DNA of 64,000 nt from Rhodococcus jostii NBRC 16295 (GCF_001894825.1 NZ_BCWY01000035.1:26626-90625); one strand, 5' to 3'. Positions 18,555-27,791 are shown, numbered from the stretch's first letter. Notes: generated by a model from the sequence alone, not told the origin. Translations and numbers: made by a program.

Positions 18555-19733
18555 TCAGTCCTCTCTGCCCAGGATCAGGCCGCTGGTGGGTACTGCCGTG
18601 CCCGCGGTCACCAGCACGTTGCCGATGCCGTCGGGTTGTGTGGTCGACGTGCGGCGGATCAGCCGTACCGCCTCCGCGATGCCGTTCACGCCGTGCAGGT
18701 AGGCCTCGCCGATCTGCCCGCCGTGGGTGTTGGCCGGCAGGCGGCCGCCGACCTCCAGGTGTCCGTCCCGGATGAAATCCTTCGCCTCGCCGGGGTCGCA
18801 GAACCCGAGTTCCTCGAGTTGCGGCAGGACCAGCGGGGTGAAGTGGTCGTAGAGGATCGCCGCGGAGATGTCGTCCGGCGCGAGACCGCTCTGCCCGTAG
18901 AGTTGCCTGCCCACGAGTCCCATCTCGGGGATCCCGGTAATGTCCGGCCGGTAGTAGCTGGCCATCATGTGCTGGTCCTTGCCGGAGCCCTGCGCCGCGG
19001 CCTTGACGATCGCCGGGGTGTTGGGGAGGTCCTTCGCGCGTTCTGCCGAGACGACGACGAGGGCCTGGCCGCCGTCGGTTTCCTGGCAGCAGTCCAGCAG
19101 GTGCAGTGGTTCGGCGATCCACCGCGACTGCTGGTGGTCGTCGAGTGTGATGGGCCGCCCGTGGAACCAGGCGGCGGGGTTGACGGCGGCGTGCTTGCGC
19201 GCGACCACCGCGACCCTGCCGAAATCCTCGCTCGTGGCCCGGTATCGGTGCATGTACCGGCGAGCGAACATCGCCACCCACTGGGCTGGCGTCGACAACC
19301 CCTGCGGGGTCAGCCAGGCGTAGGCCGCCCGGTCGGCGGTGCTGTCCATCGGGCGGTCGTGCTGCCCGAGTCCGTACCGCACCCCGGACCGTTCGTTGAA
19401 CGCGCGGTAGCAGACGACGACGTCCGCGATACCCGTCGCCACGGCCATCGCCGCCTGTTGGACGGTGGCGCACGCGGCGCCGCCGCCGTACCCGATGCGG
19501 GAGAAGAACTTCAGCTCTCCGATTCCCGTGTTGCGGGCGACGAGCACCTCACCGTTCGTCTCGGCGGTGTACGTGGAGAGCCCGTCGACCTCCGACGGAT
19601 CGATCCCTGCGTCGGCGAGCGCGGCGACGACCGCCTCGCACGCCAGTTGCAGTTCGCTGCGCCCGGAGTTCTTGGAGAATTCGGTGGCGCCGATACCGAC
19701 GATCGCGGCGGCGCCGGACAGCGGGCTGGTCAT
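18555..19733 (-). CDS. ltp2: Ltp2-like steroid side-chain retro-aldolase (thiolase fold)
   Basis: 392-residue SCP2/thiolase-like protein. AAIVGIGATEFS starts the fold, and THGGQIGEAYLHG near the C-terminus is typical of the lipid-transfer thiolase group. In M. tuberculosis, Ltp2 works with the DUF35 part of ChsH2 to cleave 17-hydroxy-3-oxo-steroid propanoyl-CoA to the 17-ketone plus propionyl-CoA. Here it follows chsH1 with an ATGA overlap, in the same order as the igr operon. The start MTSPLSG has GGGAGGGAA upstream. Confidence 0.82.
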   Translation of the reverse strand: MTSPLSGAAAIVGIGATEFSKNSGRSELQLACEAVVAALADAGIDPSEVDGLSTYTAETNGEVLVARNTGIGELKFFSRIGYGGGAACATVQQAAMAVATGIADVVVCYRAFNERSGVRYGLGQHDRPMDSTADRAAYAWLTPQGLSTPAQWVAMFARRYMHRYRATSEDFGRVAVVARKHAAVNPAAWFHGRPITLDDHQQSRWIAEPLHLLDCCQETDGGQALVVVSAERAKDLPNTPAIVKAAAQGSGKDQHMMASYYRPDITGIPEMGLVGRQLYGQSGLAPDDISAAILYDHFTPLVLPQLEELGFCDPGEAKDFIRDGHLEVGGRLPANTHGGQIGEAYLHGVNGIAEAVRLIRRTSTTQPDGIGNVLVTAGTAVPTSGLILGRED

Positions 19734-20164
19734 CGGTTCCCTCCCGCGGTCCACGCGACGACGACGGTGCCCGTGACGTGATCACCGAGGCTGTTCGCGC
19801 CGCGGACCTTCACGGTCACCAGGCCGTCGTCCTTCGCGATCACCTCACCGGTCAGGGTCATCACGTCGCCGGGGTAGTTGGGTGCGCCCAGGCGCACCGC
19901 GATCCGGCGCAGCGACGCCCGCGGGCCGGCCCAGTCGGTGACGCACCGCCCCACCAGCCCGTTGGTGGTGAGGATGTTCATGAACACATCCTTCGACCCT
20001 CTCGCCACCGCGAGTGCCGGGTCGTGGTGGACGTCCTGGAAGTCGCGGGTGGCGAGGGCGGTGGCGACGATCAGGGTGCGGGTCAGGGGGATCGTCAGCT
20101 CCGGCAGGTTCTCGCCGACGGCGACGTCCCCGTAGCCGCGGGCGGTGTCGACGGCGGCGGTCAT
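19730..20164 (-). CDS. chsH1: ChsH1-like MaoC hydratase subunit
   Basis: 144-residue single hot-dog MaoC protein with RDFQDVHHDPALA holding the Asp/His pair and NILTTNGLVGR. In M. tuberculosis ChsH1 pairs with the N-terminal domain of ChsH2 to hydrate the steroid C22 enoyl-CoA. Gene order chsH2...chsH1-ltp2 is as in the igr operon. It overlaps both neighbours by four bases (ATGA at each end), so the subunits are translationally coupled. Confidence 0.82.
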   Translation of the reverse strand: MTAAVDTARGYGDVAVGENLPELTIPLTRTLIVATALATRDFQDVHHDPALAVARGSKDVFMNILTTNGLVGRCVTDWAGPRASLRRIAVRLGAPNYPGDVMTLTGEVIAKDDGLVTVKVRGANSLGDHVTGTVVVAWTAGGNR

Positions 20165-21273
20165 GCGACCACCTCGACGCCGGCCGCCAGTTGCGCACCC
20201 AGACGTGCCAGGTCGGAACTCGCGCCGCCGAGAGTGGCGGCGAGTTGCTTGCCCCACAGCAGGTGCCGGTGCACCGGGTAGTCGGTGTCGACCCCGATTC
20301 CGCCGTGCACGTGCTGGGTGCGGTGAACCACGCGCTGACCGCCGTCGGTGGCCCACCACTTGGCCACCAGCACCGCGGTTCCCGGATCCTCGCCGTTCGC
20401 GAGGAGCCAGACGGCCTGCCACAGTGTGACGCGCATGGCCTCGAGGTCGATGTAGCAGTCCGCGAGCTGATGGGTCACGGCCTGGAACGTCGCGAGAGGG
20501 CGGCCGAACTGGGTGCGGCCGTTGAGGTAGGTGACGGCCTGACGCACGGCACCCTCGCCCACTCCGAGCTGCGCGGCCGCGAGCGCGAGTTCCACCCGCT
20601 CGAGCAGCCACCGGACCGCGGTACCGTCCGCCGGACCGACCGGTTCCGCCGGGGCGGCGTCGAAGGTCAGGTTCGCGCAGATTTCGCGCGTGGTCGACTC
20701 CGCCTGCTGGGCAGTCACTCCCGCCACTTCCGGATCGACCAGGAACAACGCCGGACCGGTGTCGGTGTTCGCGGAGACGAGGACTCGCTCGGCGGCGTGC
20801 GCCGCCGGGACCGCGGCCTTGGCACCGTGCACCTGCCACGCACCGTCCACCTCGATCGCCGTCGTCGACGGTTCGCCCGCGACGTACGGTCCGAACTCCT
20901 CGAGCCCGACGGTGAGGATCCGGCTGCCGTCGGCGGCCGACGGCACGAGGGCCTCCCGCTGCTGCCGCGTCCCGAACTCGCTGATCGCGAGCGCTCCGAG
21001 GACGTGCGGCCACACCGGTACCGGCGCCACGTGCCTGCCCTGCTCCTCGAGCAGGACGTACAGTTCGGCGAGCCCCGTTCCGCCGCCCCCGAGGTTCTCC
21101 GGCAGGGCGATGCCGAGCAACCCTGTGCCGGCCAGTTCACGCCACAGTTCCCGGTCGATCCGTTCGGCCGAGGACTCGACCTCCGTGATCCTCTCGGGCC
21201 GCGACCTGGCGGCGAACACGTCCGCGGCCAGACCGCGCACCGCCTCCTGCTCCTCGCTGAATGTGAAGTCCAT
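20161..21273 (-). CDS. Acyl-CoA dehydrogenase, FadE29/ChsE2-like subunit
   Basis: 370 residues of acyl-CoA dehydrogenase fold. GRTQFGRPLATFQAVTHQLAD is the C-terminal-domain signature, and HGGIGVDTDYPVHRH resembles the FAD-interface loop. The middle domain lacks the full FAD-contact motif seen in its partner at 22208, as in the heterotetrameric steroid dehydrogenases. Together they would introduce the double bond in the three-carbon side chain. The gene starts inside the chsH2 stop (TGATG) and ends in an ATGA overlap with chsH1. In M. tuberculosis fadE29 lies before chsH2, not after it. Confidence 0.8.
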   Translation of the reverse strand: MDFTFSEEQEAVRGLAADVFAARSRPERITEVESSAERIDRELWRELAGTGLLGIALPENLGGGGTGLAELYVLLEEQGRHVAPVPVWPHVLGALAISEFGTRQQREALVPSAADGSRILTVGLEEFGPYVAGEPSTTAIEVDGAWQVHGAKAAVPAAHAAERVLVSANTDTGPALFLVDPEVAGVTAQQAESTTREICANLTFDAAPAEPVGPADGTAVRWLLERVELALAAAQLGVGEGAVRQAVTYLNGRTQFGRPLATFQAVTHQLADCYIDLEAMRVTLWQAVWLLANGEDPGTAVLVAKWWATDGGQRVVHRTQHVHGGIGVDTDYPVHRHLLWGKQLAATLGGASSDLARLGAQLAAGVEVVA

Positions 21274-22211
21274 CAGTTCTCCTCCCGTGCGGCGGGCCGG
21301 AACGCCGGAAGTGTCAGTTCCGGGTCGGCGTCGATCCAGTCCAGTTCGACCGGCATCCCGATGTGCACACCCGCGGGTTCGACACCCGTCATGTCGGCGA
21401 TCAGCCGGGTGCCCTCCTCGAGTTCGATCACCGCGACGATCAGTGGGTAGTCGAAGGCGTCGATCTTCGGGTGGTGGTTGACGACGAACGTGTAGACGGT
21501 GCCCCGCCCCGACGCGTCGACGGTGTCCCATTCGGTGGAGCGGCACTCCCCGCACATCGGTCCGGTCGGGTGTCGCAGCACACCGCAGGAGGCGCACCGC
21601 TGGATGACCAGGCGGTGCTCGCGCGCGGCCGCGAACCAGAAGGCGTTGTCGTCGTTGAGCGCAGGCCGCGGACGCAGGGCGCGCGGGGCCGGGCTTTCGG
21701 CGGGCCGGAAGCGCAGCGTCCGCCACCGCTGGGTGCCGACGATCTCACCGTCGCCGTTGCGGTACGTCTTGAGGGTCGTGACGAAATGTCCGGCGCCGAG
21801 GCCGGTCCGCTTCTCCGCGGACACGGACTCGACCACCTCGGTCATGTTCACCCGGTCGCCGGGGCGGAGTTCGGCGAAGAACTCCTGATCGGAATCGGTG
21901 GCGACGACGGACGTGAATCCCGCCTCGTCGAGCGTGTCGATCAGTTCCGTCCACACGGCCGACGGGTCGGCGCCGGACATCTTGTCGGCGAATGTGCGCA
22001 TCGTCCACACCTGCAGCATCTGGGCCGGCGCCACGGCGCCGTCGCGGCCGGTGGCGCGTGCGGAATGTTCGTCGAGGTAGACGGGGTTCGTGTCGCCCAT
22101 CGACTCGACCCAGTGCCGGATCATCGGGGTGTTCACGGGATCGGGACCCCAGGTGGCGGGGACGATCGTCCGTCCCTCGAAGGCGCGCAGCCGGGCGAGG
22201 AGTTCGCTCAT
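21273..22211 (-). CDS. chsH2: ChsH2-like MaoC-DUF35 fusion
   Basis: 312 residues, matching the length of M. tuberculosis ChsH2. Residues 1-170 form a FAS1-type hot-dog domain (MGDTNPVYLDEH); residues about 190-310 form a DUF35 domain with a zinc-ribbon CASCG...CGECRSTEW and an OB fold (GRGTVYTFVVNHH). The N-terminal part pairs with ChsH1 as hydratase, and the DUF35 part pairs with Ltp2 for aldol cleavage. Unusually it sits between the two acyl-CoA dehydrogenase genes, with one- and four-base overlaps. Confidence 0.87.
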   Translation of the reverse strand: MSELLARLRAFEGRTIVPATWGPDPVNTPMIRHWVESMGDTNPVYLDEHSARATGRDGAVAPAQMLQVWTMRTFADKMSGADPSAVWTELIDTLDEAGFTSVVATDSDQEFFAELRPGDRVNMTEVVESVSAEKRTGLGAGHFVTTLKTYRNGDGEIVGTQRWRTLRFRPAESPAPRALRPRPALNDDNAFWFAAAREHRLVIQRCASCGVLRHPTGPMCGECRSTEWDTVDASGRGTVYTFVVNHHPKIDAFDYPLIVAVIELEEGTRLIADMTGVEPAGVHIGMPVELDWIDADPELTLPAFRPAAREEN

Positions 22212-23374
22212 TTCACCCTCTTCTCACGGACGAGGCCGAGGCCGAGGGTGCCGACCATGTCGCGGAGCACCTCGTTGACGCCGCCGCCGAACGTGTTGAC
22301 CACGCTCTGCCGGGAGATCTGTTCGATCTGACCGGCGAGGATCGCGCCCGCTGAGCCGGGACGCAGCCGACCGCCGGCGCCGAGGATCCCCAGCAGGGTG
22401 CGGTAGACCTCGACATGGGTTTCGGTGCCGTACGTCTTGGTGGCACCGGCGTCGGCGCCCGACAACGCATCCCGCGCGACGGCCGCGGTCATCTTCCAGT
22501 TGAGGAGTCGCATCGCCTCGAGCTTCGCGTGAGTGCGTGCGAAATCGGTCTGCACCCACGGGATGTCGAGGGCACCGTTCTCCCGGGCCCAGTCGAGGAC
22601 CTGGTGCCACAGCCCGAGCGTGCGTCCGCCGAGCGCCGCGAGCCCGATGCGCTCGTGGTTGAGTTGCGCGGTGATCAGCTGCCACCCGCCGTGGACGTCG
22701 CCCACGACGTCCTGATCGGCGACCCGGATCCCGCTGTAGTACGTCGACGTGACGGTCAGCCCTCCCACGGTGTGGATCGGCGACCAGCTGAAACCGGGGT
22801 CGTCCGTGGGAACTATGAGGATCGAGATGCCCTTGTGCTTCGGGGCGTCGGCGTCGGTGCGGCACGCGAGCCACACGTAGTCGGCCGTGTTGGCACCGCT
22901 GGTGAAGATCTTGTTGCCGTCCACCACCCACGAGTTCCCGTCCCGCACGGCCCGGGTCTGCAGGGACGCGAGGTCGGTGCCGGCCTCCGGTTCGGTGTAG
23001 CCGATGGCGAAGACGATGTCGCCGGCGAGGATGCCGGGGAGGAACCGCGCCTTCTGCTCCTCGGTGCCGTACTTCATCAGGGTGGGGCCGACGGTGTTGA
23101 CGGTGACGAACGGGAACGGCAGTCCGGCCCGCTGCACCTCGTCGAAGAACACGAACTGGTCTTCGATCGACCGTCCCTGCCCGCCGTATTCCACGGGCCA
23201 GCCGACACCCAGCCAGCCGTCCTTGCCCAGCAGTCGCACGATGTCGCGAAAGTGCTCTCCGCCGACACCCTCCTCACCCGCGACGCGCCGCTTCTCTTCC
23301 GGCAGCAGCGCCGCGAAGTAGGCGCGCAACTCCCGCCGGAGTTCCCGCTGCGCGGGCGATTCCTTCAGATCCAT
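22208..23374 (-). CDS. Acyl-CoA dehydrogenase, FadE28/ChsE1-like subunit
   Basis: 388 residues. TEPEAGTDLASLQTRA and VVDGNKIFTSG are the FAD and substrate motifs of the middle domain; ALGGRTLGLWHQVLDWA and QISRQSVVNTFGGGVNEVLRD follow. It is the first gene of a six-gene operon (this gene, chsH2, second dehydrogenase, chsH1, ltp2, MaoC) in which every junction overlaps or nearly touches. AGGAG precedes the ATG. The best model is the igr-type alpha2beta2 dehydrogenase acting on the steroid 22-oyl-CoA. Confidence 0.83.
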   Translation of the reverse strand: MDLKESPAQRELRRELRAYFAALLPEEKRRVAGEEGVGGEHFRDIVRLLGKDGWLGVGWPVEYGGQGRSIEDQFVFFDEVQRAGLPFPFVTVNTVGPTLMKYGTEEQKARFLPGILAGDIVFAIGYTEPEAGTDLASLQTRAVRDGNSWVVDGNKIFTSGANTADYVWLACRTDADAPKHKGISILIVPTDDPGFSWSPIHTVGGLTVTSTYYSGIRVADQDVVGDVHGGWQLITAQLNHERIGLAALGGRTLGLWHQVLDWARENGALDIPWVQTDFARTHAKLEAMRLLNWKMTAAVARDALSGADAGATKTYGTETHVEVYRTLLGILGAGGRLRPGSAGAILAGQIEQISRQSVVNTFGGGVNEVLRDMVGTLGLGLVREKRVK

Positions 23375-23457
23375 CGGCGTTCTCCTCGAGCCAGTGTGTG
23401 GCTGTCGCCACGTGTGTTCTGGACGCTAACCAGCGCTCCCCCGCCCCACTGCCGATG

Positions 23458-23472
23458 TCTCGGTCAGCGGGA
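23458..23472. promoter_or_regulatory. 15-bp inverted repeat, steroid-region site 1
   Basis: TCTCGGTCAGCGGGA fits the consensus TCYCRSTSASYGRGA at all 15 positions. It lies 84 bases upstream of the igr-like operon start and 42 bases upstream of the divergent SnoaL-like gene. Confidence 0.65.
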
Positions 23473-23513
23473 GGTGGTTGTCGCCGGAGCCGAATGTCCG
23501 CTGGAATGGTCGG

Positions 23514-23954
23514 ATGGCCACCGGATTCGCTCTCACCGAACTCACCGCCCGCTATGCCCGGGCCGTCGACCGGCGCGAGGCGGCAACGCTCGCGTCGTTG
23601 TTCGACCCCGACGCGACGTTCGTCCTCCCGCCTGCCTTGACGGGCACCGGCACGGCATCGGAACTCCGCGGCAGCGACGTGCTCGCGTCCGCCGTCGTGG
23701 ACGCGGTCTCGCATCTGCAGTCGACCCGGCACGTCGTCCACCAGCAGGTGATCGATGTGGGCGGGTCGACGGCGTCGGGCGAGACGTACTGCACCGCGCA
23801 TCACGTCTACTCCGGCCGAAACGGCCACCGCGACAACCGGATCGCGCTGCGTTACCACGACCGGTACATGCTCGGCGACGCCGGCTGGCGGTTCTCCCGG
23901 CGCGAACTGATCGTCGACTTCAGCGAGGACGTGCCGGTCACCGTGCCGGACTGA
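23514..23954 (+). CDS. SnoaL-like / NTF2-fold protein
   Basis: About 146 residues. FALTELTARYARAVDRREAATLASLFDPDATF is the characteristic N-terminal helix pair of SnoaL-like nuclear transport factor 2 fold proteins, which include steroid isomerases and small cyclases. Met at 23514 is chosen; GTG at 23478 would add twelve residues. Its 3' end overlaps the convergent luciferase-like gene by 17 bases. A second SnoaL/luciferase-like pair is at 58.3-59.6 kb. Reaction unknown. Confidence 0.7.
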   Translation: MATGFALTELTARYARAVDRREAATLASLFDPDATFVLPPALTGTGTASELRGSDVLASAVVDAVSHLQSTRHVVHQQVIDVGGSTASGETYCTAHHVYSGRNGHRDNRIALRYHDRYMLGDAGWRFSRRELIVDFSEDVPVTVPD

Positions 23955-24825
23955 GCCCCAACCGGGCCGAGCATTCGGCCATCTCGCCGATGACCTGGTC
24001 GAGCGACTGCACGTGCCGGGACGCCGACAGCACCAGCCGATTCGCGCCGAGGTCCCGGGCCCGGTCGAGCCTGGCCTCGTCCAGCCGCGGCAGGGTCGCG
24101 CCGAGCACGAGGTCGACGTCGGCGGGATCGCGGCCGGCGTCCGCTGCCGCCGCCCGCATCCGGGCGATCGCCCGGTCCAGTTCTTCGCCGGCGAGGCCGA
24201 GCGGCTGGAACCCGTCCCCCAGTCGTCCGGCCCGCCGCGCGGCCGCTGGGCTGTGTCCGCCGATGTAGAGCGGCACACCCGAAACCCGGTACGGTGCAGG
24301 CCGGCTGTGGGCGCCGCGGAACGAGAAGTACTCGCCGGCGAAGTCGACGCCGCCGGTCCCCGACCACAGCGCCCGCATCACCGCGATCGCCTCGTCGGCC
24401 ACCGCCCCGCGCCTGTCGAAGTCGCCGCCGCAGGCCTCGATCTCCTCCCGCATCCAGCCGAGCCCGAGGCAGATACGGAGACGGCCCGCGGAGAGCCGGT
24501 CCAGGGTGGCGAGGCGTTTCGCCAGCACGACCGGGTGGTGATTGGGCAGCACCAGCACTCCGGTGGCCAGACCCAGGGTCGTCGTGGCCCCGGCGACGAA
24601 CGACAGCAACTCCAGTGGGTCGGGAAGGCTGCAGTCGTCGGGCAGGTGCGACTTCCCGGTGGGCGAGTACGGGTAGTCGCTCGTCGTGTCCGCGATGACG
24701 ACCGAGTGCTCGACCGCCGAGATCTCGTCGAATCCGAGCGATTCGGCCGCCCGGGCGAATTCGAGTATCCACTCCGGCTCGCCCGTCCGTCCCAGCTCGA
24801 CGGGAATCACCACACCCAGTTTCAT
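23938..24825 (-). CDS. LLM-class F420-type oxidoreductase
   Basis: 295 residues. MKLGVVIPVE, EISAVEHSVV, LATGVLVLPNHHPVVLAKRLATLD and LGLGWMREEIEACG are typical of actinobacterial bacterial-luciferase-like proteins that use coenzyme F420 or FMN. It is the last gene of the operon old-yellow-enzyme-like, FadD17-like, this gene, with a 13-base gap after the ligase. F420 use is a family inference. A redox step on the side chain or rings is plausible. Confidence 0.8.
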   Translation of the reverse strand: MKLGVVIPVELGRTGEPEWILEFARAAESLGFDEISAVEHSVVIADTTSDYPYSPTGKSHLPDDCSLPDPLELLSFVAGATTTLGLATGVLVLPNHHPVVLAKRLATLDRLSAGRLRICLGLGWMREEIEACGGDFDRRGAVADEAIAVMRALWSGTGGVDFAGEYFSFRGAHSRPAPYRVSGVPLYIGGHSPAAARRAGRLGDGFQPLGLAGEELDRAIARMRAAAADAGRDPADVDLVLGATLPRLDEARLDRARDLGANRLVLSASRHVQSLDQVIGEMAECSARLGLSPAR

Positions 24826-24838
24826 GTCACCCTCACCG

Positions 24839-26500
24839 TCACACGTGCAGGAATCGTCGCCGGCCGTGCGTGTGGAACTCCTGCTCCAGCGCGGCCTTCT
24901 CACTGTCGGTCATCTCGCGGTACTCGGGAACACCGCGTCCCACCCACCGGAAGACCGGATCGCCGCACCGCCACCCCTGCTCCTGCAGCGTCCTCTTGAG
25001 CACCTTGTTCGATCCGGTCACCGGCAGGTCAGTCGACACCCGGACGAATCGCGGGGCGGCCTTCGTGCCCAGGTCGTCCTGGGCGGAGAGGAACGCGGCG
25101 AACTCCTCCGGATCGAAATCGGTCGAGTCCGACACCTCGACGGCGGCCATCACCTGATCGCCCGACCGCGGGTCGGGGACGGCGTACACGCCGGTGGCGA
25201 TCACCTTCGGGTGGCGACGCAGAATCCGTTCCACCATCAGCGCCGAGGTGTTCTCTCCGTCCACCCGGATCCAGTCGCCCTTGCGGCCGGCGAAGTAGAT
25301 GAAACCGGCCTCGTCGATGTACCCGAGGTCGCCGGTCCAGTACCAGCCGTGCCGGATGCGGTCGGCGATCGCGTCCTCGTTCTTGTAGTAGCCCTCGAAC
25401 CGCGCCGCGCCGGCCTTGTCGATCATCTCGCCGATCGCTTCGTCCGGGTTCAGCACGCGCCCGTGCTCGTCGAGGCGCGCCCGCCGCTTCTCCTCCCGGG
25501 TGTCGGGGTCGACGATGACGATGTTCTCGTTCGCGGGCCGGCCGAGCGCGCCCTCGGGGGCGTTCGGGTCGAGCGTCACCGAACCGGCGCCCTCGCTCGA
25601 TCCGTACCCTTCGTACAGTTCGGCGCCGAACCGCCGCACGAATTCGGTCTTGTCCTCCGGGGAGGCCTCGGTCCCGAAACCGCGGACGAGCGTGTTGTCC
25701 CGGTCGTCGGGTTGCTCCGGCGTGGCCATCAGGTACGCCAGCGCCTTGCCGACGTAGGTGAAGAACGTGGCGCCGAAGAACCGGACGTCGGGCAGGAACC
25801 CGGACGCGGAGAACTTGCGTGGCAGGCAGACGGTGGCGCCGTTGGCCAGCGCGGGAGCCCACAACGCCATCAGCGCGTTGCCGTGGAACAGCGGCATGCA
25901 GCAGTAGTCGACGTCCTCCCGCACGTGGCCGTACTTCGCGGTGTTCGAGTACGCCAGCCGGGCGAGCCGGCCCTGACTGCACCGCACCGCCTTCGACGTG
26001 CCGGTGGTGCCGGACGTGAAGAGCAGCAGGAACAGGGTCGACGCGTCGATCGCGGGATCCTCCACCGGATTCGCGACCGCGTGGGCCGCGACGAGTTCGG
26101 CGTAGGCCGGGTCGTCGACGAGCAGGAAACGGTCCTCGGACAGCCCGAGGTCGAGAGCGGCGAGCTGGGCCTTCCCCGCGGTGTCCGTGACGATCAGCTG
26201 ACAGTCGACGTAGCGGATCTCGGCCTCGAGTTCCGCCCCGCGCCGCGTCGGGTTGATGCCGACGATCGTGGCTCCGGCGAGAGCGGCGCCGCCCAGCCAG
26301 AACAGGAACTCGGGGGTGTTGTCGAGCAGCACGCCGATGTGGAACGGCCCCTCTGTCCGCAGCGAGGATGCGACCGCGCCGCATGCCGCACTCTCGTGGA
26401 CCACCTCGTCCCACGTCCAATCCCGTTCCCGGGTACGGACTCCCGGCCTGTCGTCACCCAGCCGGTCGAGCAGCATCCGGGCGATCGTGGTGCGTTCCAA
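24839..26500 (-). CDS. FadD17-like acyl-CoA synthetase
   Basis: ATP-dependent CoA ligase of 553 residues. The P-loop is LLLFTSGTTGTSKAV, followed by YEGYGSSEG (A5), WYWTGDLGYIDEAGFIYFAGR (A7-A8) and SNKVLKR (A10 lysine). NPTRRGAELE and RKFSASGFLPDVR resemble FadD17 of the steroid regulon. The TTG at 26500 is preferred: AGGAGA lies seven bases upstream and the resulting N-terminus fits the family; GTG at 26536 would overlap the upstream stop. It probably activates a steroid carboxylate, possibly the three-carbon side-chain acid. Confidence 0.82.
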   Translation of the reverse strand: MERTTIARMLLDRLGDDRPGVRTRERDWTWDEVVHESAACGAVASSLRTEGPFHIGVLLDNTPEFLFWLGGAALAGATIVGINPTRRGAELEAEIRYVDCQLIVTDTAGKAQLAALDLGLSEDRFLLVDDPAYAELVAAHAVANPVEDPAIDASTLFLLLFTSGTTGTSKAVRCSQGRLARLAYSNTAKYGHVREDVDYCCMPLFHGNALMALWAPALANGATVCLPRKFSASGFLPDVRFFGATFFTYVGKALAYLMATPEQPDDRDNTLVRGFGTEASPEDKTEFVRRFGAELYEGYGSSEGAGSVTLDPNAPEGALGRPANENIVIVDPDTREEKRRARLDEHGRVLNPDEAIGEMIDKAGAARFEGYYKNEDAIADRIRHGWYWTGDLGYIDEAGFIYFAGRKGDWIRVDGENTSALMVERILRRHPKVIATGVYAVPDPRSGDQVMAAVEVSDSTDFDPEEFAAFLSAQDDLGTKAAPRFVRVSTDLPVTGSNKVLKRTLQEQGWRCGDPVFRWVGRGVPEYREMTDSEKAALEQEFHTHGRRRFLHV

Positions 26501-26532
26501 CTCGATCTCTCCTGTCGACACGGTGCCTGCGC

Positions 26533-27726
26533 TCACGGAACCCGGAGCACGCAGTGGGTGCCACCGTAGATCGCCGTCATGCATTTGTTGCAGTGAATGC
26601 ACAGACCGGGGTTGTGGGTCTCGTCCGTGATGCGGTTGACGAGGTCGGGTTCCCGCAGGAGTGCCCGCGCGACCGCCACGAACTGGAAGCCCTCCTCCAT
26701 CGCGAGGTCCATGGTCTCCTTGCCGGTGATGCCGCCGAGCAGGACGAGCGGCATCGTCACGGCGGCCCTGATCTGGCGGGCATCCTCGAGGAGGTAGGCG
26801 TCGTGGTAGGGGTATTCCTTGAGGAAGTGCTTACCCACCAGCTGGATTCCCAGCTTCGTCGGCTGCGGCATCACGGCGGCGAACTCACGGAGCGGGGCGT
26901 CGCCCTTGAACAGGTACATCGGATTCAACAGGGAACTTCCCGCGGTCAGCTCGAGCGCGTCGAGCGAACCGTCCTGCTCGAGCCACTGCGCCACCTGGAT
27001 CGCCTCGTCCACCCAGAAGCCCCCGGGCACACCGTCGTCCATGTTCAGCTTGGCGAGGATCGCGATCCGATCACCCACCGCGTCACGTACAGCTCGGCCT
27101 GTTTCGAGCGCGAACCGGGCGCGGTTCGCCAGGGATCCGCCGTACTCGTCTGTGCGCTTGTTGATCTTCGGACTGAGAAACGAGCTGATCAGGTAGTTGT
27201 GGCCGAAATGGATCTCCACGGCGTCGAACCCCGCCTCCACCGCGCGGCGAGCCGCGTCGGCGTGCGCCGCGACGATCCGGGCGATGTCTGCCGTGGAGGC
27301 CGGCTTGGAAAAGTTCTGAGTGGTCATCCGGAACGCGCGGGACGGGCCCAGCGCGGGGTACCCGATGTACTTCGCGGCCGCGACCGGTCCCGCGTGGCCG
27401 ATCTGCGCCGACACTGCCGCGCCCTCGTCGTGGATGGCGTCGGTCAGCTTCCGCAGGCCCGGCATCGTCTCGTCGGTCCACTGGATCTGGCCCGGCGACG
27501 TCCGGCCGTCGGGGGCAACGGCGCAGTACGCGACCGTCGTCATACCGACGCCCCCGGCGGCGGGTTGCCGATGGAATTCGATGAGCTCGTCGGTGACCAG
27601 TCCCTTCGGGGTCAGCCCCTCGTACGTCGCTGCCTTGATCACGCGATTGCGCAGAGTGATCGGCCCGAGCTTGGCCGGGGCGAGCGGATCGACCTTCACT
27701 GTGGGCGGGTCGAGATCTATCGTCAT
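26533..27726 (-). CDS. Old-yellow-enzyme-like NADH:flavin oxidoreductase
   Basis: 397-residue TIM barrel of the OYE family. KAATYEGLTPKGLVT, QIGHAGPVAA, EIHFGHNYLISSFLSPKINKRTDEYGGSLANRARF and GGITGKETMD mark FMN and substrate contacts; the C-terminus has CIHCNKC. It lacks the C-terminal FAD/NAD domain of 2,4-dienoyl-CoA reductase and BaiCD/BaiH. First gene of a three-gene operon with a CoA ligase and a luciferase-like enzyme. A steroid enone or dienone reductase is a reasonable inference; the substrate is not known. Confidence 0.78.
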   Translation of the reverse strand: MTIDLDPPTVKVDPLAPAKLGPITLRNRVIKAATYEGLTPKGLVTDELIEFHRQPAAGGVGMTTVAYCAVAPDGRTSPGQIQWTDETMPGLRKLTDAIHDEGAAVSAQIGHAGPVAAAKYIGYPALGPSRAFRMTTQNFSKPASTADIARIVAAHADAARRAVEAGFDAVEIHFGHNYLISSFLSPKINKRTDEYGGSLANRARFALETGRAVRDAVGDRIAILAKLNMDDGVPGGFWVDEAIQVAQWLEQDGSLDALELTAGSSLLNPMYLFKGDAPLREFAAVMPQPTKLGIQLVGKHFLKEYPYHDAYLLEDARQIRAAVTMPLVLLGGITGKETMDLAMEEGFQFVAVARALLREPDLVNRITDETHNPGLCIHCNKCMTAIYGGTHCVLRVP

Positions 27727-27791
27727 AGTGTTCCTCCAGCTGCGATTCGCTGTCGAACGTAACGGCGCCGGGACGTCACGGGTCGCGGCAG

